A stretch of DNA of 9,986 bases from Haloarculaceae archaeon (lineage in GTDB: Archaea > Halobacteriota > Halobacteria > Halobacteriales > Haloarculaceae): contig JAHENO010000078.1 of assembly GCA_018609945.1 (NCBI GenBank), positions 1 through 9,986 on the forward strand, written 5' to 3'. Under the pieces are notes generated by a model. That model was not told the DNA's origin and did no database searches. It was given only the letters and a program-made list of their open reading frames with translations. Positions 5,762-9,986 of the stretch are shown here, one piece after another (position 1 is the stretch's first letter; each line of letters starts with the position of its first letter). Position numbers and translations under genes: made by a program.

Positions 5762-6607
5762 ATGCGCATCGCAGTGCCCAACAAGGGGCGCCTGCACGAC
5801 CCGACGCTGGAGTTGCTCGAGCGGGCCGGCCTGCACCTCGTGAACGGTGCCGACCGCAAACTCTACGCCGACACGGTCGACCCGGACGTGACCGTCCTGT
5901 TCGCCCGGACCGACGACATCCCCGAGTACGTGGCCGACGGTGCCGCGGACGTCGGTATCACGGGTCTCGACCAGGTCCGGGAGTCCCAAGTGGACCTCGT
6001 GGAGTTGCTCGATCTCGACTACGGTGTCTGTCGGATCGTCCTGGCCGCACCCGAGGACGGTACCATCGACGCCGTCGCTGATCTCGCCGGAGGGGCCGTC
6101 GCCACCGAGTTCCCGAACATCACCCGGGAGTACTTCGCGAACCTGGCTATCGACGTCGATGTCGTCGAGGTATCGGGCGCGACGGAACTCACGCCCCACG
6201 TCGACATCGCCGACGCAATCGTCGATATCACCTCGACAGGCACCACGCTCCGGATGAACCGCCTGACAGAGATCGACGAACTCCTCGAATCGTCGGTTCG
6301 GCTGTTCGCTCGGCCCGAGACCGCGGGCGAGGAGAAGGTCGAACAGATCGCGACCGCCCTCGGATCGGTACTGGCTGCCGAAAACCGGCGCTACCTGATG
6401 ATGAACGTTCCCGAGGACCGCCTCGATGCCGTCAGGGACGTGATGCCGGGGATGAGCGGGCCGACCGTCATGGATATCGCGGGCACCGAGTGGGTCGCCG
6501 TCCACGCAGTCGTCGAGGAACGGGAAGTCTTCGAGACGATATCCGCACTCAAGGAGGTCGGCGCGAGCGACATCCTCGTTACCGAGATCGAACGACTCGT
6601 CGAGTGA
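5762..6607 (+). CDS. hisG: ATP phosphoribosyltransferase, long form (HisG)
   Basis: This 281-aa enzyme catalyses the first step of histidine synthesis, joining ATP and PRPP to give phosphoribosyl-ATP in the cytoplasm. The catalytic region shows VPNKGRL (5-11), ITGLD (66-70), VATEFPNIT (113-121) and the PRPP-binding segment DITSTGTTLRMN (155-166). A C-terminal ACT-like domain (about 211-281, from YLMMNVPEDRL) marks the long HisG form, which does not need HisZ and is normally feedback-inhibited by histidine. ATG 5762 is chosen because the conserved MRIAVPNKGRL begins there, with a purine-rich GAGGGGTGG 5-11 nt upstream. ATG 5723 in frame would add 13 residues. No other his gene is adjacent, so it is transcribed alone, convergent with the sulfotransferase-like gene. 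Confidence 0.96.
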   Translation: MRIAVPNKGRLHDPTLELLERAGLHLVNGADRKLYADTVDPDVTVLFARTDDIPEYVADGAADVGITGLDQVRESQVDLVELLDLDYGVCRIVLAAPEDGTIDAVADLAGGAVATEFPNITREYFANLAIDVDVVEVSGATELTPHVDIADAIVDITSTGTTLRMNRLTEIDELLESSVRLFARPETAGEEKVEQIATALGSVLAAENRRYLMMNVPEDRLDAVRDVMPGMSGPTVMDIAGTEWVAVHAVVEEREVFETISALKEVGASDILVTEIERLVE

Positions 6608-6608
6608 G

Positions 6609-6628
6609 TGCTACGCCAATCCGTAGCA
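6609..6628. terminator. Hairpin between convergent hisG and sulfotransferase-like genes
   Basis: TGCTACG (6609-6615) and CGTAGCA (6622-6628) pair perfectly over 7 bp with a 6-nt loop. The hairpin starts one base after the hisG stop codon and lies about 20 bp beyond the stop of the convergent gene. The position suggests transcript-end formation or protection. No strong T run follows, so an intrinsic archaeal terminator is not proven. Confidence 0.4.
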
Positions 6629-6647
6629 GTCTGTCCCCACCGAGCAG

Positions 6648-7946
6648 CTACGACTGCTGGCGGACGAAGAGCCCGCCGCCCACGAGCGATAGCGAGACGA
6701 GCACGACCACCACCTGGAGTTCGCCGACCCAGTAGGGTACCCACGGGAGTCCGGCCTGGAGGCCGACCACTGCGGGTGTCAGGAGCGGGATGTCGCCGCT
6801 GTCGGGTTCAGCCCGTCGATCACCGCCCTCGGCATCGACGCCGTGACTGGGAACGCCGATGCGTTCGCCGACCGGAACGCGGTCGGCCTCGTAGGGCACG
6901 TTCTCCGTCGAGACGCTCCAGACGACCCGGCCCTGTTTGTCGACTTCCAGAACCCGCTCGTTCATGGTGTCGGTGACGAGCGTGTGCCCGCTGGCGAGCC
7001 GGTCGGCGTCCCGGGGCCAGTCGAACCCGATATCGCCGGCCGACTCGAGGGTCCAGACCGGCTCCCAGCCGTCGTCGGTCCGGTGGAGTTCGACGACGCG
7101 GTCGTTGTCGCTGTCTGCCACGAGCACGACGCCGTCCCCGAGCCAGTGGGGGTTGTGCTGGTGGTTGATGACAGCGGGATCACCACAGCGCACGTCGCCA
7201 TCGCTGTTCCCGCTGTAGTCGTCGAGCTGACTGTTCTGCGTGCAGGTGGCGTCGTCGGTGCCCCGGTCCTCGTTGATGACTTCGACGACCCCGGCACCGC
7301 GCTCGACGACCACGAGCTGGTTGGCGTTCCGGACCGACACCAGAAAGCGGCCGTCCCCGATGTGCTCGACGTCGTTCATGTGGAGCCAGTCGACCCGGGT
7401 CGGGTCCGGCGGCGCGTCGTAGAGCTCGCTGGCGTTCCACTGCCAGACGACCTCGCCATTCTCGACGACGAGGAGCCGTTCGTACTCCATGTCGACGACC
7501 GCGAACCCGCCGTCTGGCAGCGGATCGATGGCGTGGACCTCGCTGTTGGTCTGTGTCCCGACGGGGAAGCTCCACTCCTCGATTACCGCCGGGGACCCGT
7601 CACCGGACTCGGGATCGAGTATTCTGTAGCCCGTGTGCGGACACGGGGACTCGAACCGGCCACACTCCTCGTAGCCACCCTCGATGAACGCCACCGCGAC
7701 AGTCCCGTCTTCGAGGCGTTCGACCTCGAAGTAGCTCTCGGCCCCGGCGTGTCGCCAGGCGACGTCTGACCCGTTCAGCGCCTGGACGTTCCCGGCCGAG
7801 CGGAAGGCCTGCACGGAGACGACCGTCTCGTTGGTCCCCTCCCCGGCGACATCCCGCGGCGGGGCGAGGGCCGCGCTCGCGGCGAGTGTCACCACGAGCA
7901 GGGCCACGCCGGCTGCCACGAGCACCGTCCCGCGGTCCCGTTCCAT
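6648..7946 (-). CDS. Arylsulfotransferase-like beta-propeller, membrane-anchored
   Basis: This 432-aa protein resembles the arylsulfotransferase (ASST)-type six-bladed propellers common in haloarchaea. Landmarks are WLHMNDVEHIGDGRFLVSVRN (187-207), an HNPHWLGDGVVLVAD stretch (264-278), and DSDNDRVVEL followed by WPRDADRLASGHTLVTD (310-326). ASST enzymes move sulfate between phenols through a catalytic His, but many propellers of this group have unknown roles. A transmembrane helix lies at about 7-29 and another at about 409-428, so the propeller should sit outside the cell, tethered at both ends. Four Cys (95, 102, 235, 254) may form disulfides. ATG 7946 is preferred over an in-frame GTG at 7958 because a TATA-like element lies about 27 bp upstream. 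Sulfotransferase activity itself is uncertain. Confidence 0.82.
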   Translation of the reverse strand: MERDRGTVLVAAGVALLVVTLAASAALAPPRDVAGEGTNETVVSVQAFRSAGNVQALNGSDVAWRHAGAESYFEVERLEDGTVAVAFIEGGYEECGRFESPCPHTGYRILDPESGDGSPAVIEEWSFPVGTQTNSEVHAIDPLPDGGFAVVDMEYERLLVVENGEVVWQWNASELYDAPPDPTRVDWLHMNDVEHIGDGRFLVSVRNANQLVVVERGAGVVEVINEDRGTDDATCTQNSQLDDYSGNSDGDVRCGDPAVINHQHNPHWLGDGVVLVADSDNDRVVELHRTDDGWEPVWTLESAGDIGFDWPRDADRLASGHTLVTDTMNERVLEVDKQGRVVWSVSTENVPYEADRVPVGERIGVPSHGVDAEGGDRRAEPDSGDIPLLTPAVVGLQAGLPWVPYWVGELQVVVVLVSLSLVGGGLFVRQQS

Positions 7947-7970
7947 GTCGAATACCACTGGCGAACTGAC

Positions 7971-7978
7971 GTATGAGC
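7971..7978 (-). promoter_or_regulatory. TATA-like element for the sulfotransferase-like gene
   Basis: GCTCATAC on the minus strand is centred about 28 bp before the ATG at 7946, in the 59-bp gap after the small membrane protein gene. It suggests a separate leaderless transcript. Confidence 0.35.
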
Positions 7979-8005
7979 TTTGTGTTCGGCGTCACTCCCC
8001 CATGC

Positions 8006-8359
8006 TCAGACGATGCCGAAGATGTTGTTCAGCGGGAGGAACAGTGCGACGGAAAACGCAAAGTGCAGCAGCGCCAGGACGACGGCCGTCTGCCACTCGA
8101 GTTCGTAACTCCAGCGCACGGCCAGCACGTCGGCACAGAGCGTCATCGCGATGGTCACGGCCGGACCCCACTGCTGGAGAACGAAGCTCACGACGGCCGG
8201 GACTGCGGCGGCCCGCGCGGCGTACTGGGTGGGTACGTCGCCGAGGAAGAACGTCGCCGCGAGGTGGAGTGTCACCGCATAGAAGATGACGGCCACGAGG
8301 AAGGTGACCACGAGCGCGAATATCCCGCCACCAGTCAGCCCGACCGACGTCTGGAGCAT
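8006..8359 (-). CDS. Small uncharacterised membrane protein
   Basis: This 117-aa protein is almost entirely hydrophobic. Likely membrane segments are at about 12-36, 48-62, 66-80 and 90-112, linked by very short loops. No catalytic motif is visible; isolated polar residues (QQWGP at 62-66, NN at 111-112) are the only notable points. I recognise it only as a haloarchaeal small membrane protein of unknown function. The start at 8359 (MLQTSVGLTGGG) is supported by a TATA-like CCTACAAG about 27 bp upstream. In-frame sequence further upstream lies antisense to tbp in another frame and is not coding. It sits 56 bp after the tbp stop on the same strand; being next to tbp does not imply a transcription role. 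Confidence 0.75.
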   Translation of the reverse strand: MLQTSVGLTGGGIFALVVTFLVAVIFYAVTLHLAATFFLGDVPTQYAARAAAVPAVVSFVLQQWGPAVTIAMTLCADVLAVRWSYELEWQTAVVLALLHFAFSVALFLPLNNIFGIV

Positions 8360-8382
8360 ACGATCACTTCGCGCGTCGCTGG

Positions 8383-8390
8383 CTTGTAGG
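8383..8390 (-). promoter_or_regulatory. TATA-like element for the 117-aa membrane protein
   Basis: CCTACAAG on the minus strand is centred about 27 bp upstream of the ATG at 8359, within the gap after tbp. It fits a leaderless start separate from tbp. Confidence 0.4.
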
Positions 8391-8415
8391 CTGTGTTCGA
8401 GAGGAGAGGGGCGTC

Positions 8416-8976
8416 CTACTCGAGGAGGCCGAGGTCCTCGAGCCGCGAGACGATCTTGTCGACGGCCTCCTCGGCGTCCTCGGGCTGTTTCCCGCCCGTG
8501 ATGACGAGCTTGCCCGACCCGAACAGGAGCGCCACGACGTCGGGGTCGTCCAGCCGGTAGACGAGTCCGGGGAACTGCTCGGGCTCGTACTCGATGTTCT
8601 CCAGACCCAGTCCGATCGCGATGGCGTTGAGATTGAGGTTCCGCCCCAGGTCCGCTGACGTGACGATGTTCTGGACGATGATTTCCGGCTCCTCGTCGAC
8701 CTGGATGTTCAGGTCGCGCAATTTGTCGAAGACGATGCGCAGACTCTGGTGGACGTCGTCGGTGCTCTTGGCACCCGTACAGACGATCTTGCCCGACCGG
8801 AAGATGAGTGCCGCCGATTTCGGCTCCTGTGTCCTGTAGACGAGGCCGGGGAACTGCTCGGGGTCGTAATCGGCCCCCTCGAGGTCCATCGCCACGCTCT
8901 GAAGGTCGAGCTCCTGCCCGATTCCAGTCGACGCGACGACGTTTTCGATGTTGATTGTCTCCTTTGGATCGACCAT
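8416..8976 (-). CDS. tbp: TATA-box-binding protein (TBP)
   Basis: This 186-aa basal transcription factor binds the TATA box and recruits TFB and RNA polymerase. The saddle is made of two direct repeats: YDPEQFPGLVYR (37-48) with FRSGKIVCTGAKS (59-71), and YEPEQFPGLVYR (130-141) with FGSGKLVITGGK (152-163). The length is the full archaeal size, and the protein ends with the usual acidic tail (RLEDLGLLE). Haloarchaea often carry several TBP paralogues. This copy is in a housekeeping setting and near-canonical in its repeats, so it is probably the general chromosomal one (TbpE-like), though that cannot be proved here. ATG 8976 matches the family N-terminus (MVDPKETINIENVVAST). It is divergent from the tRNA methyltransferase gene. 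Confidence 0.97.
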   Translation of the reverse strand: MVDPKETINIENVVASTGIGQELDLQSVAMDLEGADYDPEQFPGLVYRTQEPKSAALIFRSGKIVCTGAKSTDDVHQSLRIVFDKLRDLNIQVDEEPEIIVQNIVTSADLGRNLNLNAIAIGLGLENIEYEPEQFPGLVYRLDDPDVVALLFGSGKLVITGGKQPEDAEEAVDKIVSRLEDLGLLE

Positions 8977-9002
8977 GTCTCGACTTAAACGTCGTATTTA
9001 AA

Positions 9003-9012
9003 CTATATAAAG
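9003..9012 (-). promoter_or_regulatory. TATA box of tbp
   Basis: CTTTATATAG on the minus strand is the strongest TATA sequence in the window, centred about 32 bp before the tbp ATG. It predicts a leader of only a few bases. A second AT-rich block, TTTAAATACG, lies just downstream of it. A small palindrome, CGAC (8981-8984) with GTCG (8991-8994), sits at the predicted transcription start and could be an operator. Confidence 0.6.
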
Positions 9013-9095
9013 GTTCGTGGCATGACCTCGTCGGATACCACCCTGACCTATCATGGATATTATGACTACGTCTTAAATATTGCCGCATCCAGCGC

Positions 9096-9102
9096 GTATA
9101 AA
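9096..9102 (+). promoter_or_regulatory. TATA box of the tRNA methyltransferase gene
   Basis: GTATAAA is centred at 9099 and predicts a transcript start near 9125. A second plus-strand AT-rich candidate, CTTAAATAT at 9072-9080, lies upstream. Both fall in the 203-bp divergent region shared with tbp. Confidence 0.5.
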
Positions 9103-9179
9103 CGGATCGTTGGTGGGGGCGAGTGACCGACGGCCCGTGGACCGATACGCTGATGGGTCGGCCACGACGGAGTGCGGAT

Positions 9180-9986
9180 GTGTACGTCCTCGAACTGGGT
9201 GGGCAAGACGACGACTTCGCGGTCTTCGAGGCCGAGAGCGCCGCGTCGGGCGTCGAGTCGGTCGCGCCGGGGCTGGCGACAGCCGACGCTGTCACCGACC
9301 GGGTTCGGCATCTCGCGTACACGCGGCGCGCGAGCGAACTCCTCGGGCGTGGCGACCCCGAGGTCGCGAGCGCGCGGTCGCTGCTCGAGACGGCCGGGAT
9401 CGACCGGTCGGGGACGGTCGCAGTCCGAGCGGTGGACGTCCGCGGACAGACCGGCGTCGACACCCAGCACGCCGAACGCGAACTGGGGGACGTTCTCGTC
9501 GAGCGGGGATTCGCCGTCGACCTGACGGACCCCGACCACGAACTCCGGGCACTGTTCGCGGAGGGGACCTGCGCGCTCGGGTGGCTCGTCGCCGAGAGCG
9601 TCCGCGACTACGGCGACCGGAAGCCGACCGACCGTCCCTTCTTCCAGCCCGGCAGCATGGATCCGCTGCTGGCACGGGCACTCGCCAATGCTGCCGGTGC
9701 TCGTCCCGGCGCGACGGTGCTGGACCCGATGTGTGGGACCGGTGGCATCCTCATCGAAGCGGGTCTGGTCGGTGCGCACGCCCTCGGGGTCGACGCGCAG
9801 GCGAAGATGGTCCGCGGAGCCCGGGAGAACCTCGCCCACTTTCTCGACGACGACTGGAGTGTAGCACGTGGCGACGCCCGCTCGTTGCCCATCGCCGACG
9901 GGGCCGTCGACGCCGTCGTCTTCGACGCGCCCTACGGCCGCCAGTCGAAAATCGAGGGCCGCCTCGACGCGCTGGTGCTGGGGGCA
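9180..9986 (+). CDS. tRNA (guanine-10-N2) methyltransferase, Trm-G10 type, 3' end cut off
   Basis: The open frame runs to the right edge, giving 269 codons without a stop. The protein resembles archaeal Trm-G10 enzymes, which dimethylate G10 of tRNA. An N-terminal THUMP-like RNA-binding region (about 1-145) is followed by the methyltransferase domain with FFQPGSMDPLLARALAN (154-170), the SAM loop LDPMCGTGGILIEAGL (181-196), LGVDAQ (202-207) and the catalytic DAPYGR (249-254). GTG 9180 is chosen because homologues begin at the VYVLELGG stretch, and GGAG lies 7 nt upstream. In-frame alternatives are ATG 9153 and GTG 9123, the latter close to the predicted transcript start. The last part of the methyltransferase domain is outside the window. 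Confidence 0.92.
   Translation, partial: MYVLELGGQDDDFAVFEAESAASGVESVAPGLATADAVTDRVRHLAYTRRASELLGRGDPEVASARSLLETAGIDRSGTVAVRAVDVRGQTGVDTQHAERELGDVLVERGFAVDLTDPDHELRALFAEGTCALGWLVAESVRDYGDRKPTDRPFFQPGSMDPLLARALANAAGARPGATVLDPMCGTGGILIEAGLVGAHALGVDAQAKMVRGARENLAHFLDDDWSVARGDARSLPIADGAVDAVVFDAPYGRQSKIEGRLDALVLGA

Noticed and set aside
6843..7769. 308-aa plus-strand open frame inside the propeller gene
   Set aside because: Its acidic composition looks haloarchaeal, but this is the mirrored codon bias of the antisense gene. The minus-strand protein has family motifs and membrane helices.
8360..9463. Extension of the 117-aa membrane protein frame across tbp into the upstream region
   Set aside because: The extended part overlaps tbp in another frame on the same strand and is Arg/Ser-rich. 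The hydrophobic protein begins at 8359 with its own promoter.
1..9986. CRISPR array, tRNA or rRNA genes, transposase, toxin-antitoxin or defence genes
   Set aside because: No regularly spaced direct repeats, cloverleaf-like sequences or recognisable transposase or defence motifs were seen on either strand.

Overview
The window comes from a halophilic archaeon (class Halobacteria). The DNA is GC-rich and the predicted proteins are strongly acidic (Asp/Glu-rich). It encodes an archaeal TATA-binding protein, an archaeal pterin-pathway kinase (MptE type) and an archaeal Trm-G10 tRNA methyltransferase. Most genes have a TATA-like element about 27-29 bp before the start codon, as expected for the leaderless transcripts typical of haloarchaea. 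A member of the Haloarcula/Halomicrobium side of the class is a guess; the sequence alone does not fix the genus.

Layout. At the left edge is the start of a minus-strand gene, probably a cupin protein (1-101). A nested inverted repeat (185-266) separates it from a minus-strand mptE-like gene (266-961). A 277-bp divergent promoter region follows. Next is a plus-strand pair with ATGA-overlapping ends: a hydantoinase/oxoprolinase-family ASKHA protein (1239-2795) and a histone-deacetylase/AcuC-family zinc amidohydrolase (2792-3856). Facing it are a minus-strand polytopic membrane protein (3876-4445) and a minus-strand two-gene unit with GTGA overlap: a 74-aa His/Cys-containing protein of unknown function (5397-5621) followed by a DUF364 Rossmann-type protein (4576-5400). 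Divergent from that unit is hisG, long form (5762-6607), which converges on a minus-strand series: an arylsulfotransferase-like beta-propeller anchored in the membrane (6648-7946), a small membrane protein (8006-8359) and tbp (8416-8976). Divergent from tbp is the Trm-G10 tRNA methyltransferase (from 9180, cut by the right edge).

How the genes relate. This is mostly chromosomal housekeeping sequence: pterin cofactor synthesis, histidine synthesis, basal transcription and tRNA modification. Small poorly characterised genes are interspersed. Only two clear co-translated pairs exist: the hydantoinase-like/HDAC-like pair and the small protein/DUF364 pair. These are the best candidates for undescribed functional partnerships. 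No transposase, CRISPR array, rRNA or tRNA gene was seen. The one mobile-element-like structure is the 82-bp nested inverted repeat near the left edge. I did not find convincing evidence of a large novel system.
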